Assembly (NCBI GenBank): GCA_965222825.1
Contig: OZ244964.1
Span: forward strand, 1,240,001-1,304,000
Origin: G965207335 sp965222825
GTDB taxonomy: Bacteria; Pseudomonadota; Gammaproteobacteria; PS1; Pseudothioglobaceae
Reading direction: 5' to 3'
Length of the DNA: 64,000 bases
Shown: positions 25,920 to 34,656 of the stretch, one piece after another
Position numbering within the stretch: position 1 is the stretch's first letter
Layout: every line of letters starts with the position of its first letter
Position numbers and translations under genes: made by a program
Notes under the pieces: model-generated
Told to the model about the DNA's origin: nothing
Database searches by the model: none
What the model saw: only the letters and a program-made list of their open reading frames with translations

Positions 25920-26646
25920 AGCACTATCCCACTACCTAGACGAATTATTAGTAGTAAATAGTTTTGATGATTATTGTCCAAACGGCTTGCAAATTGAGGG
26001 CAAGAAAAATATCAATAATATTGTATCTGGAGTAAGTGCTAATCTTAGGCTAATAGAGGGTGCAATAGCTAATAATGCCGATGCAATTATTGTTCATCAT
26101 GGGCTTTTTTGGAATAAAGATACTAGAGCTATAACAGGTGCTATGCGTAACAAAATAGCATTATTATTACAACATAATATTAATCTTTATGCTTATCATC
26201 TGCCATTAGACGCCCACAATAAATTTGGCAATAATATTGCTTTGGCTAATTTATTTGCTATAAAAAACCCGCAACCAGTAGCGGGTTCACTATTATGGCA
26301 GGGCGAGTTAAATACTAGCACAGAAAACTTTATTGCTAAACTTAGTAATAAATTAAACAGAAAACCCCTAGTAGTAGGTGCTAAAAAAACAAATATAGCC
26401 AAAATAGCATGGTGTAGCGGAGGAGCACAAAACTACCTAACAAACGCCATAGCACTTGGTGTTGATGCTTATTTAAGTGGCGAAATATCAGAACAAACTC
26501 CATATATAGCAGAAGAAAATAATATTTGTTATATAAGTGCTGGACACCACGCTACTGAGCGTTATGGAGTGCAGTTATTGTCTAAGCATTTAGCAGATAA
26601 CTTTCATTTAAAGCATAAGTTTATTGATATTAGCAATATTGTATAA
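25906..26646 (+). CDS. Nif3-like dinuclear metal-binding protein (YbgI family)
   Basis: Toroidal hexamer family with a two-metal centre; E. coli YbgI. Metal-site motifs are visible: IIVHHGLFWNKD (His-His), YAYHLPLDAH, and a C-terminal ISAGHHATERYGVQLLS with the His and Glu ligands. SFDDYCPNGLQIEG is the family's N-terminal motif. Length 246 aa equals E. coli. Proposed roles range from GTP cyclohydrolase type IB to metal chaperone; none is settled. Confidence 0.93.
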   Translation: MLTNKALSHYLDELLVVNSFDDYCPNGLQIEGKKNINNIVSGVSANLRLIEGAIANNADAIIVHHGLFWNKDTRAITGAMRNKIALLLQHNINLYAYHLPLDAHNKFGNNIALANLFAIKNPQPVAGSLLWQGELNTSTENFIAKLSNKLNRKPLVVGAKKTNIAKIAWCSGGAQNYLTNAIALGVDAYLSGEISEQTPYIAEENNICYISAGHHATERYGVQLLSKHLADNFHLKHKFIDISNIV

Positions 26647-26709
26647 TAAATATTACATAGTTATTATAATAGGATGTATAATCTTATTTTTTAAAAAAAT
26701 TAAAAGTAT

Positions 26710-27279
26710 ATGGATGCATATATAGAGCAAGAATTTCAAAAACTAAGGGCATTAGAAGAAAAGTCTAAAGAATTACAAGAGTTTAGAAAATTAGTATCCA
26801 CTAGCTATGAAAAATCAAACAAAATAGAAATCAGCAACTCATCAACAATACACGCTAATATAGTAGTAGAATATTTATTTAGATTTGCAATAGAAAATAA
26901 AAATAAAAATGATATGCAAATATTTACTGGTTGTTTAGACGGTAGTTTTTATCATAAATTTACACAAGTAGCTAAATATCTATTAGATCTTGGTAGAAAA
27001 ATAACTATTATTAGTATGAATGAATGCGATAATAGTGATTTTAAAAAAGTTATTGAAGATCATAAAAATAGCAAAATAACTATTGTAGATAAAAAATACA
27101 TAAAAGACTTACAAGATATATCGCATTTTATTACAGTAGGTGATAAAGCTTATAGGTCAGAGAGAAATGATTTTTTAAGAACTGCATATGCATCATTTAA
27201 CATGGAAGGTAGGGGTAAGTTTTTAAATGATATTTTTCTTGATATAAAAAATCATATTAATCAAAATATTGCATACTAA
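26710..27279 (+). CDS. Hypothetical protein, 189 aa, paired with a membrane ORF
   Basis: Not recognised. The N-terminal 25 residues are charged and probably helical or coiled (QKLRALEEKSKELQEFRK). The central part alternates strands and helices: IFTGCLDGSFYHKFTQVAKY, then GRKITIISMNE, SKITIVDKKYI and HFITVGDKAYR. That pattern fits a Rossmann- or PLD-like alpha/beta fold, without clear catalytic residues. It lies between nif3 and asd and overlaps the region of a small membrane ORF (11 bp past the earlier start of that ORF). The pair interrupts an amino-acid operon, as small defence or stress modules often do; that is speculation. Confidence 0.6.
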   Translation: MDAYIEQEFQKLRALEEKSKELQEFRKLVSTSYEKSNKIEISNSSTIHANIVVEYLFRFAIENKNKNDMQIFTGCLDGSFYHKFTQVAKYLLDLGRKITIISMNECDNSDFKKVIEDHKNSKITIVDKKYIKDLQDISHFITVGDKAYRSERNDFLRTAYASFNMEGRGKFLNDIFLDIKNHINQNIAY

Positions 27280-27292
27280 AGCATATTTTAGT

Positions 27293-27650
27293 ATGGATTT
27301 TGAGCAATTTTATAGTATAACAACTACTACCCTAGTTGTTTTATCCTCTGCTACATTAGTTATTTTTCAGTTTTTATTAACTGATATTGATAAAAAAATA
27401 CATCAATTAAATAACCAAGTAGAAAAACTAATATCTCTAAAGTATAATAGTATTGGCGATAGTAATATTGCTATTAATATTACAATTGATAATTTAAGAA
27501 ATAAATTTATTAGCAACTATTATTTATATTTATGCCTTTTTATCTTTTATATTAAGATTTATCATTAAAAATAGATTATTAAAAGAAGAACTAATTATTA
27601 CCGAAAGAAATATTAAAGATATATTTACACATATTGAAGTAAAAAAATAA
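27293..27650 (+). pseudogene. Two-span membrane protein, frameshifted, unknown
   Basis: Starts at ATG 27293 (a TTG 24 bases earlier is possible). It encodes a transmembrane helix (TTTTLVVLSSATLVIFQFLL), a heptad-like stretch IDKKIHQLNNQVEKLISL, and the start of a second helix near residues 78-95, then stops at 27568. In the next frame, open from 27498, the second helix continues into SFILRFIIKNRLLKEELI and ends at 27650 with TAATG, overlapping the asd start. The shift probably lies at a T5 run near 27537-27541. The result is a membrane-anchored partner of the 189-aa protein, either inactivated or sequenced with an error. Confidence 0.5.
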
Positions 27651-28672
27651 TGAGCAAAAAATACAATATAGCAGTAGTAGGTGCAACTGGTGTAGTTGGT
27701 AGAACCATAATAGAAATATTAGAACAAAGAGGGGTTCCTGTTGCTAATTTATATCTCTTAGCTAGTGCTAATTCGCTTGGAAAGACAATTCTTTATAAAA
27801 ATAAAAATGTCGCGGTAGAGGACTTAGCAGGTTTTGATTTTACTAAGGCAGATATAGCTATGTTTTCAGCAGGGGGTGCAATATCAGAGCAATACGCCCC
27901 CAAATCAGCACAAGCAGGTTGTATAGCTATTGATAATACATCATTCTTTCGCCGTGATAAAGATATTCCTTTGGTAATTCCAGAGGTTAATTCCAAGACA
28001 ATATCTAATTATAAAAATCGTAATATAATAGCCAATCCAAATTGCTCCACTATTCAAATGCTAGTAGCACTAAAACCTATTTATGACAAGGTTGGCATTA
28101 GTAGGATTAATGTTGCTACTTATCAGGCTGTGTCTGGCTCGGGACAAAAGGCAATTAGCGAGCTAACCGAGCAAACAGCCAATTTGTTAAATGGTAAGGG
28201 TATTGAATGTAGCGTGTATCCAAAGCAAATAGCGTTTAATGTTATTCCACATATTGATGTATTCCAAGATAACGGTTATACTAAAGAAGAGATGAAAATG
28301 GTGTGGGAGACACAAAAAATATTTAATGATGATAAAATTTTAGTAAACCCAACTACCGTCAGAGTGCCAGTAATATACGGACATTCTGAGGCTGTGCATA
28401 TTGAAACCAAGACAAAAATTACTAAAAATGAGGCAATAAGCGTACTAACTAATGCAAGTGGAGTTAGTGTTATTAACAAAGAACAAGATGCAGGCTATGC
28501 TACTCCATTTGATGATGCTACTAACAAGGACGATGTTTTTGTATCACGAATTCGTGAGGATATATCGCACCCACTTGGGCTAAACTTATGGATAGTTGCT
28601 GATAATATTAGAAAAGGTGCGGCGTTAAACAGCGTCCAAATTGCAGAAATTTTAATACAAGACTATTTATAA
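27650..28672 (+). CDS. asd: Aspartate-semialdehyde dehydrogenase
   Basis: NADPH-dependent reduction of aspartyl phosphate, leading to lysine, diaminopimelate, threonine and methionine. NADP-binding GATGVVGRTIIEIL at the N-terminus, catalytic Cys in NPNCSTIQMLVAL, and active-site HSEAVHIET in the C-terminal half. Length 340 aa is normal. The ATG overlaps the TAA of the preceding frameshifted gene (TAATG). It is 3 bp from hisB and clearly cotranscribed. Confidence 0.96.
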   Translation: MSKKYNIAVVGATGVVGRTIIEILEQRGVPVANLYLLASANSLGKTILYKNKNVAVEDLAGFDFTKADIAMFSAGGAISEQYAPKSAQAGCIAIDNTSFFRRDKDIPLVIPEVNSKTISNYKNRNIIANPNCSTIQMLVALKPIYDKVGISRINVATYQAVSGSGQKAISELTEQTANLLNGKGIECSVYPKQIAFNVIPHIDVFQDNGYTKEEMKMVWETQKIFNDDKILVNPTTVRVPVIYGHSEAVHIETKTKITKNEAISVLTNASGVSVINKEQDAGYATPFDDATNKDDVFVSRIREDISHPLGLNLWIVADNIRKGAALNSVQIAEILIQDYL

Positions 28673-28675
28673 ACT

Positions 28676-29257
28676 ATGATTAGCATATCAAGAAAAACTA
28701 ACGAAACAAATATTAAAATAGATATTAATATATACGGCTCTGGCATCGCTAATATTAGCACTGGCGTTGCTTTTTTAGACCATATGTTAGAACAGGTGTC
28801 AAAACACGGTTTAATTGACTTAAATATTAGTTGTGAAGGCGATACTCATATTGATGATCATCACAGTGTTGAAGATATAGGTATTACCTTAGGGCAAGCA
28901 TTATTAAAGGCACTTGGCGATAAAAAAGGTATTACTCGTTATGGACATTCTTTTGTGCCACTAGATGAGGCACTATCAAGGGTTGTTATTGATATATCAG
29001 GGCGTTCTGGTTTGTATTATAGCGTAGATTTTTCTCGCTCCCATATTGGTAATTTTGATGTTGATTTATTTGCAGAGTTTTTTCGCGGATTTACTAATAA
29101 TGCTATGATTAGTTTGCATATTGATAATCTTAAAGGCAATAATTCTCATCATCAGGCAGAAACTATTTTTAAAGCACTAGGCAGAGCATTAAGAATGGCA
29201 TTATCTAAGGATGAAAAAACACTAACTAGCATACCATCAACCAAAGGACTATTATAA
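28676..29257 (+). CDS. hisB: Imidazoleglycerol-phosphate dehydratase
   Basis: Sixth step of histidine synthesis; Mn enzyme. The metal motifs are DTHIDDHHSVEDIGITLG and NNSHHQAETIFKALGRALR; FLDHMLEQVSKHGLID is also typical. At 193 aa it is the monofunctional dehydratase and lacks the N-terminal phosphatase domain of E. coli HisB, so histidinol phosphatase must be encoded elsewhere. hisH follows with no gap. Confidence 0.96.
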   Translation: MISISRKTNETNIKIDINIYGSGIANISTGVAFLDHMLEQVSKHGLIDLNISCEGDTHIDDHHSVEDIGITLGQALLKALGDKKGITRYGHSFVPLDEALSRVVIDISGRSGLYYSVDFSRSHIGNFDVDLFAEFFRGFTNNAMISLHIDNLKGNNSHHQAETIFKALGRALRMALSKDEKTLTSIPSTKGLL

Positions 29258-29887
29258 GTGGCAAAACAAATAATAGCCATAGTTGATTATGCTATGGGTA
29301 ATATCCGCTCTGTTAAAAAAGCACTAAATTTTGTTAGCCCTAACGACACAGTAATAATTACTAATAATAGTGATAAATTATTAGAGGCGGACCGTATAGT
29401 ATTTCCCGGTCAAGGTGCTGTGGGTGCTTGTATGGACTATCTTAATAAACACAATTTAATAAATACTATCAAAAAATGCTCAAGTGAGAAACCATTTTTG
29501 GGTATTTGCTTGGGGCTACACCTACTATTTGATTATAGTGAAGAAAATAATAATACCAAAGGATTAGGAATTATCGCTGGCAAGGCAGTAAAATTTAATG
29601 GCAATAATATAAAAATACCGCATATGGGTTGGAATAATGTGAAACAAGAGCAAAAGCACAAATTGTGGCATAAGATTAATGATAATGATTATTTTTATAG
29701 TGTGCATAACTATTTTGTTAAACCAGAATCAGAGGCAATAATAACTGCTAGCACAAAATACAATATAAAATTTACCTCAGCAATAGCAAATAAATATATA
29801 TTTGCAGTGCAATTTCATCCAGAAAAAAGTCAAAATAGCGGTTTGCAACTGCTAACAAACTTTATTAATTGGAAACCACTACATTAG
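29258..29887 (+). CDS. hisH: Imidazole glycerol phosphate synthase, glutaminase subunit
   Basis: Supplies ammonia to HisF. Class I glutaminase triad: Cys in FLGICLGLHLLFD, and the His-Glu in AVQFHPEKSQNSG. Nucleotide-side motif IVFPGQGAVGACM marks the N-terminus. The start is GTG at 29258, directly after the hisB stop. Length 209 aa is slightly above the usual 196-200. No hisF or hisA follows; lepA is next after 82 bp. Confidence 0.95.
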   Translation: MAKQIIAIVDYAMGNIRSVKKALNFVSPNDTVIITNNSDKLLEADRIVFPGQGAVGACMDYLNKHNLINTIKKCSSEKPFLGICLGLHLLFDYSEENNNTKGLGIIAGKAVKFNGNNIKIPHMGWNNVKQEQKHKLWHKINDNDYFYSVHNYFVKPESEAIITASTKYNIKFTSAIANKYIFAVQFHPEKSQNSGLQLLTNFINWKPLH

Positions 29888-29969
29888 ATAAAAGTAACGG
29901 TTTATCGCATAATATCTATAAATAATTGTTATAAAATTATATTTTTAATGTTTAATCAGAGCATACTTA

Positions 29970-31760
29970 ATGAAACATATTCGTAATTTTTCTATTATTG
30001 CTCATATTGACCATGGTAAATCTACCATAGCAGATAGGTTTATTGATTTTTGTGGCGGATTGTCAGACAGAGAAATGTCAGCACAAGTATTGGATTCTAT
30101 GGATATCGAAAAAGAACGAGGTATTACTATTAAAGCACAAAGTGTAACCCTAGATTATAAGGCTGATAATGGCAATATCTATCAACTAAATTTTATTGAC
30201 ACCCCAGGACATGTTGATTTTTCTTATGAAGTATCTCGTTCATTATCTGCCTGCGAGGGTGCTTTATTGATAGTAGATGCTTCACAAGGTGTAGAGGCAC
30301 AAACTGTTGCTAATTGTTATACTGCTATTGATGAAGGCTTAGAGGTAGTGCCAGTATTAAATAAAATAGACCTAATAGCTGCTAATCCTAAAAAAGTTAT
30401 AAAAGAAATAGAAGATATAATTGGTATTGATGCACAAGATGCAGTATGTGCTAGTGCTAAAACTGGAGTAGGTATTAAAAATATTTTAGAACAAATTATT
30501 ACCAAAATACCCCAACCTAAGGGTAGTATTGACAAACAAGTCAAGGCATTAATTATTGATTCGTGGTTTGATAATTATCTAGGAGTTGTATCACTTATTA
30601 GAATAATTGATGGCGAATTAAAGACAAAACAAAAAATTCAAGTTTTTTCTACTAAGAAAATTTATACCATTGATGAGATTGGTATATTTACTCCTAAAAA
30701 GAAAGCTATATCTAGCTTAAAAGCTGGCGAGGTAGGTTATTTAATAGCTAATATTAAAAAAATTGACGGTGCTCCTGTGGGGGATACTATAATAGCAGAA
30801 AAAAGCACTATTGCCAAAGCTATATCTGGTTTTAAGCCCATACAACCTAGAGTTTTTGCTGGGCTTTTTCCAATTAGTGCCGATGATTATGAAAAATTTC
30901 GTAATGCCCTAGCTAAGCTGCGTCTAAATGATGCAGCATTACAATACGAGCCTGAAAATTCTGATGCCTTGGGATTTGGGTTTCGTTGTGGTTTTTTAGG
31001 TTTATTGCATATGGAAATTATCCAAGAAAGATTAGCAAGAGAATATAATATAGACTTAATAACAACAGCACCAACGGTTGTTTATCAGGTATTAGATGCT
31101 AAAAATAATATTTTAGTAGTTGATAGTCCATCAAAATTACCAAAAGGAAGGAAAATATCAGAATTTAGAGAGCCAATAATTCTAGCCAATATTTTAGTTG
31201 TTGATGAGTTTGTAGGTGCTGTTATCAAATTATGTATTCAAAGGCGAGGTGTGCAAAAAAATATTCAATATTTAGGCACTCAAGTAGCCATTAGTTATGA
31301 ATTACCCCTTAATGAAGTAGTATTAGATTTTTTTGATAAATTAAAATCAGTAAGCAAGGGTTTTGCGTCTATGGATTATGAGTTTTTATGCTATAAAAGT
31401 GCAAATTTAACTAGACTTGATGTAATGATAAATGGCGATATAGTAGATGCACTAGCACTTATTGTCCATAGTGATAACGCTATTTATAAAGGCAGAGAAT
31501 TAGTAAAAAAAATGCAAGAATTAATACCAAGACAAATGTTTGATGTTGCTATCCAAGCTTGTATAGGCAGTAAAATTATTGCTAGGGCAAATGTTAAGGC
31601 ATTACGCAAAAATGTTACCGCTAAATGCTATGGCGGTGATGTTAGTAGAAAACGCAAATTACTAGAAAAACAAAAAAAAGGCAAAAAACGAATGCGTTCA
31701 ATAGGTAAGGTAGAAGTGCCACAACAAGCTTTTTTAGCGGTATTACACATAAATGATTAA
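29970..31760 (+). CDS. lepA: Elongation factor 4 (LepA)
   Basis: Ribosome-associated GTPase of translation. G1 motif AHIDHGKST at residues 11-19, G2 ERGITIKAQ, G3 DTPGHVDF, G4 NKIDL, and the LepA-specific C-terminal domain with YGGDVSRKRKLLEKQKKGKK. Length 596 aa equals E. coli (599). In E. coli it precedes lepB; here a repeat-rich gap follows. Confidence 0.97.
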   Translation: MKHIRNFSIIAHIDHGKSTIADRFIDFCGGLSDREMSAQVLDSMDIEKERGITIKAQSVTLDYKADNGNIYQLNFIDTPGHVDFSYEVSRSLSACEGALLIVDASQGVEAQTVANCYTAIDEGLEVVPVLNKIDLIAANPKKVIKEIEDIIGIDAQDAVCASAKTGVGIKNILEQIITKIPQPKGSIDKQVKALIIDSWFDNYLGVVSLIRIIDGELKTKQKIQVFSTKKIYTIDEIGIFTPKKKAISSLKAGEVGYLIANIKKIDGAPVGDTIIAEKSTIAKAISGFKPIQPRVFAGLFPISADDYEKFRNALAKLRLNDAALQYEPENSDALGFGFRCGFLGLLHMEIIQERLAREYNIDLITTAPTVVYQVLDAKNNILVVDSPSKLPKGRKISEFREPIILANILVVDEFVGAVIKLCIQRRGVQKNIQYLGTQVAISYELPLNEVVLDFFDKLKSVSKGFASMDYEFLCYKSANLTRLDVMINGDIVDALALIVHSDNAIYKGRELVKKMQELIPRQMFDVAIQACIGSKIIARANVKALRKNVTAKCYGGDVSRKRKLLEKQKKGKKRMRSIGKVEVPQQAFLAVLHIND

Positions 31761-31788
31761 AAATATTATTTGCTAAGAGACTGTTTCA

Positions 31789-32100
31789 ACGGAACTTCCA
31801 CAAAATATACCTTATAAAACAAACACTTTTTAAAGTATTTTCAAGAACTTACACGGTAAAATATAAATGACATTGCTTGCCTACAAAATTAAATAAAATT
31901 ACTATAAATATTTGTTTTTATTTCATATATATTATATTTAACAATAAAAAATAATTTATGTGTTTTACCATCAATAATACAAGAGTTTATATATTTATAA
32001 AAAATAATCCCTATTGCTTGCTTACAAATGACAAGTGATATTATAGCGATATAGTAGATACAGTAAGGGTTTTAGGGATTTTTAGGTTAGAAAGTTCCGT
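31789..32100. repeat. 312-bp segment bounded by 9-bp inverted repeats
   Basis: ACGGAACTT at 31789-31797 and its exact complement AAGTTCCGT at 32092-32100 bound a non-coding, very AT-rich segment. With imperfect extension on both sides (GTTTCA near each end) it could be a miniature inverted-repeat transposable element or an old insertion-sequence remnant. Confidence 0.4.
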
Positions 32101-32234
32101 TTCAATGTGCAAAGAATAAATAAAAATCTGCTCACTATGTGTGTAGCACTGCTTATAGATGAGTTTTTTTATTTAAATGTTCGTGTTTGATGCATAATAC
32201 CATTTACATTAAATAACTAAATTAACTAGCAAGG

Positions 32235-32247
32235 CTTTAGCTCTGTA
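32235..32247 (+). repeat. CTTTAGCTCTGTA element (copy 2)
   Basis: Identical to 6669-6681. Here it lies next to a small imperfect stem formed by AAGGCT (32231-32236) and AGCCTT (32272-32277). At 6660 it lies inside a longer nested inverted repeat, so both copies may belong to one element family. Confidence 0.35.
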
Positions 32248-32338
32248 GAAGTTATTCTTTTTACAACTTTCAGCCTTACTTGCTTGTTTATTGCTTGCTT
32301 AAAATACAACTTTCGTTTGGTGTAGGCATATTTTATAG

Positions 32339-32357
32339 CCACGGGCAAGGCCCGTGG
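32339..32357. repeat. GC-rich 8-bp hairpin
   Basis: CCACGGGC, loop AAG, GCCCGTGG: a perfect stem in very AT-rich DNA, with no U-run after it on either strand. A stable RNA or DNA hairpin, possibly a repetitive palindromic element. Confidence 0.5.
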
Positions 32358-32543
32358 TAAAATAACACAGCAGGTTAAAATTTGGCTAAATTCTAAATGG
32401 CAAGGCTTAAAAGTTCTCTCTACTGTGTTAGACCTCTTGTTGTTAAGAATATAGTTAGCAACTGCAAGGTTTGCCTTGTATATAACGGCTTTAAGCACTT
32501 GCGTAATTTTATTACAGTTGTTAAGGTTGGACTAAATATCTTA

Positions 32544-33194
32544 TTAACGCTCACCAAATATAGCTGTGCCAATCCTAACTATATTAGCACCATATTTAAT
32601 TGCAATATCCATATCATTCGACATACCCATAGATAAAGTATCTAGTTGTGGGTAGTTATTCTTTAAATTTAGCATTCGAGCAAATGCACTTTTAGCATTA
32701 TTTTTTTTAGGAATACACATAAAACCGCGTAAGCTAATTTTATCTAATTTACTAACAGAGTTTACCATATCAGCAACTTCATCTATACTAATACCAGATT
32801 TTGTATTTTGGCTATCAATATTTATTTGTAAACAAATATTTAATTTAGCCAAGTTATCATTTCTATTATCATTTAATTTTTTAGCTATTTTAAACCTATC
32901 TACACTATGCACCCAAGAAAAATTATTAGCTATATCCTTAACCTTATTTGATTGAATAGAGCCAATAAAATGCCAAACAATATTACTATAAGTACTATCT
33001 TTAGCTAGAATTATTATTTTAGGTAATGCTTCTTGGATATAATTCTCTCCAAAGTGATACTGCTTGGCAGAAAATGCTTGCTTAATAGCCGATATAGGTT
33101 TATTTTTGCTTACTGCTAATAATTGCACATTATTAGTAGTTAGTGCTGATATTTTTTGTTTAATACTAAATATATTTGTTGCAATATCAGTCAT
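32544..33194 (-). CDS. yggS: YggS family pyridoxal phosphate homeostasis protein
   Basis: PLP-binding TIM-barrel protein (PipY/PLPBP) that buffers PLP and affects amino-acid balance. The PLP Lys is in LLAVSKNKPISAIKQA near the N-terminus; other family signatures are FGENYIQEALPKI, WHFIGSIQSNKVK, and LSMGMSNDMDIAIKYGAN with the phosphate-binding Ser/Met region. Length 216 aa is slightly short (usual 225-235). It overlaps pyrK by 8 bp, so the two are cotranscribed. Confidence 0.94.
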   Translation of the reverse strand: MTDIATNIFSIKQKISALTTNNVQLLAVSKNKPISAIKQAFSAKQYHFGENYIQEALPKIIILAKDSTYSNIVWHFIGSIQSNKVKDIANNFSWVHSVDRFKIAKKLNDNRNDNLAKLNICLQINIDSQNTKSGISIDEVADMVNSVSKLDKISLRGFMCIPKKNNAKSAFARMLNLKNNYPQLDTLSMGMSNDMDIAIKYGANIVRIGTAIFGER

Positions 33195-34056
33195 TAAAAA
33201 TTACTCTAGCATCAAATATAGGACCATCTACACAAACTTTTTGCATAGATTTAACACTATCTTTATTAACCTCAACAACACAGCCAGCACAGCCACCAAC
33301 TGCACAAGCCATATATTCTTCTAGTGATATTTGACAAGGTAGATTATATTTAAAACTTAGTTTAGCAACTGCTTCTAACATTATATTAGGACCACATGCG
33401 TAAATTTCAATTTGTTCTAACTCATCAGCACTTAGACTATCTAAATACAAAATAGCCAAGTCAGTAATATAACCTTGATAGACTCCATCATAATTTTGCA
33501 TACTCGTTAGCCTACAAGATATATGCCAATCTTCTAACAGAGCCATAGTGCGATTAGCATTAGTAAAATTTTTAGCAATATTACTTATCTTACTAGTAAA
33601 TGGAAATGGCACTTCTGAGCCCAAAATAACAAATGGATTATAATAATTATTATCTTTGATAGTCTGTGCTATGGCAATTATAGGTGGCATACCAACCCCG
33701 CCACCTAATAATAATGGTTTGGCTTTGGCACTAATGTTAAAACCATTACCTATTGGGGCTATTATTTCTAGTTCTGTGCCAATTTTTTGCTTACTTAATA
33801 ACTGCGTTCCTAGTCCTACAATTTTGTATAATAAATCTATAGTGCCAGCATCTTTATCTACTAGCATAATTGACATAGGTCTTTTTAGTAATAAATATTT
33901 ATCACACTGGATATGAATAAATTGTCCTGCTACAATATTAGATACAATATCAGGTGCTAATAAAGTAATAATAAATTGCTTGGCTAAGAATTTATTATGC
34001 TTAACTATCTTAGCCTTAGTGCTATAAATAGTATTTATTTTATTATTATTTACCAT
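33187..34056 (-). CDS. pyrK: Dihydroorotate dehydrogenase electron-transfer subunit
   Basis: FAD and [2Fe-2S] subunit that connects class 1B dihydroorotate dehydrogenase to NAD+. The ferredoxin-reductase-like domain has the FAD motif LLLKRPMSIM and the NAD-side LLLGGGVGMPPIIA. The C-terminal cluster motif is MACAVGGCAGCVVEV with a fourth Cys in KVCVDGPIFD. Length 289 aa is somewhat longer than Gram-positive PyrK (about 260). The catalytic pyrD partner is not in the window; yggS follows. It is unusual for a gammaproteobacterium, most of which use quinone-linked PyrD. Confidence 0.9.
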   Translation of the reverse strand: MVNNNKINTIYSTKAKIVKHNKFLAKQFIITLLAPDIVSNIVAGQFIHIQCDKYLLLKRPMSIMLVDKDAGTIDLLYKIVGLGTQLLSKQKIGTELEIIAPIGNGFNISAKAKPLLLGGGVGMPPIIAIAQTIKDNNYYNPFVILGSEVPFPFTSKISNIAKNFTNANRTMALLEDWHISCRLTSMQNYDGVYQGYITDLAILYLDSLSADELEQIEIYACGPNIMLEAVAKLSFKYNLPCQISLEEYMACAVGGCAGCVVEVNKDSVKSMQKVCVDGPIFDARVIFND

Positions 34057-34163
34057 AAGAGGCCACTGTATTAGACAAAAGCACTCATCAAAAAGCTAAA
34101 AATACCCCTGCTTATAAAATAAAAAAGCACATTTCTAAAAAGCAATGTTATGCATATATATTC

Positions 34164-34180
34164 TTCGCACTTTCGCCTAT
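34164..34180. repeat. Short intergenic repeat (copy 2)
   Basis: TTCGCACTTTCGCCTAT matches 17937-17953 at 16 of 17 bases. It lies between pyrK and the sox operon terminator. Confidence 0.4.
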
Positions 34181-34244
34181 GCAGTGGTCTTTTATAAATA
34201 AATATTATTCACACACATATTATTTTTAGCAGGGATTTTAGCAT

Positions 34245-34274
34245 AAAAAAAGGCGGTTTTAAACCGCCTTTTTT
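34245..34274. terminator. Rho-independent terminator of the sox operon
   Basis: GGCGGTTT (34252-34259) pairs with AAACCGCC (34261-34268). A run of seven A precedes the stem and a run of six T follows, so it terminates in both directions. On the minus strand it lies just after soxK and separates sox from pyrK. It is the strongest terminator in the window. Confidence 0.92.
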
Positions 34275-34317
34275 AGTGAAAGAAACCTTAAATAACTTAA
34301 TAATAAGTATTTACATA

Positions 34318-34641
34318 CTAAAATTTAGGACCAGCATTGCTTTGTTCACGAGCTTGATTTTGGGCATTGATTGCTTGTCGTTTTGCTTTATTAGCTAACT
34401 TTATCGCACCTTTAGGATTTTTACCAGCCATTTTAGTTGCTTTTTTTAGCATTTTAGCAGTATCACGCCACTCAAAACTAACAGCCTTAGCTTTTTTATT
34501 TTCAGCCTTAGCCGCTTTTATAGCTTTTTCTGCTGGTGATGCTGGTGATACTGTATTATTCCAGTTCCAAGAAGAACTTCTATCTGCAGCATAAACACTA
34601 AGACTTATAGCAACAAATATACCTAATAATATTTTTTTCAT
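34318..34641 (-). CDS. soxK: SoxAX-binding protein (SAXB / SoxK)
   Basis: Small periplasmic protein that binds SoxAX and stimulates its activity. A signal peptide covers about residues 1-19 (KKILLGIFVAISLSVYAA). The mature part is Ala/Lys-rich and helical, with FEWRDTAKMLKKATKMA, then GAIKLANKAKRQAI and ending SNAGPKF. This helix pattern matches SAXB of purple and other sulfur bacteria. Length 107 aa is normal. It is last in soxXYZAK; the terminator follows 44 bp later. Confidence 0.82.
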   Translation of the reverse strand: MKKILLGIFVAISLSVYAADRSSSWNWNNTVSPASPAEKAIKAAKAENKKAKAVSFEWRDTAKMLKKATKMAGKNPKGAIKLANKAKRQAINAQNQAREQSNAGPKF

Positions 34642-34656
34642 GTTATCTCCTTAAAA

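Larger units (their letters stand above)
31761..32543. other. 783-bp repeat-rich intergenic region
   Basis: No credible gene. A minus-strand ORF of 90 codons at 32226-32498 shows no family similarity and lies over hairpins. The region carries an inverted-repeat-bounded segment (31789-32100), two ATTGCTTGC-YTACAAA repeats (near 31872 and 32014), a CTTTAGCTCTGTA element and a GC-rich hairpin at 32339-32357. Confidence 0.55.

Noticed and set aside
32226..32498. Minus-strand ORF of 90 codons after lepA
   Set aside because: Covers a GC-rich hairpin and repeat elements, has an odd Cys/Arg composition and no recognisable motif.
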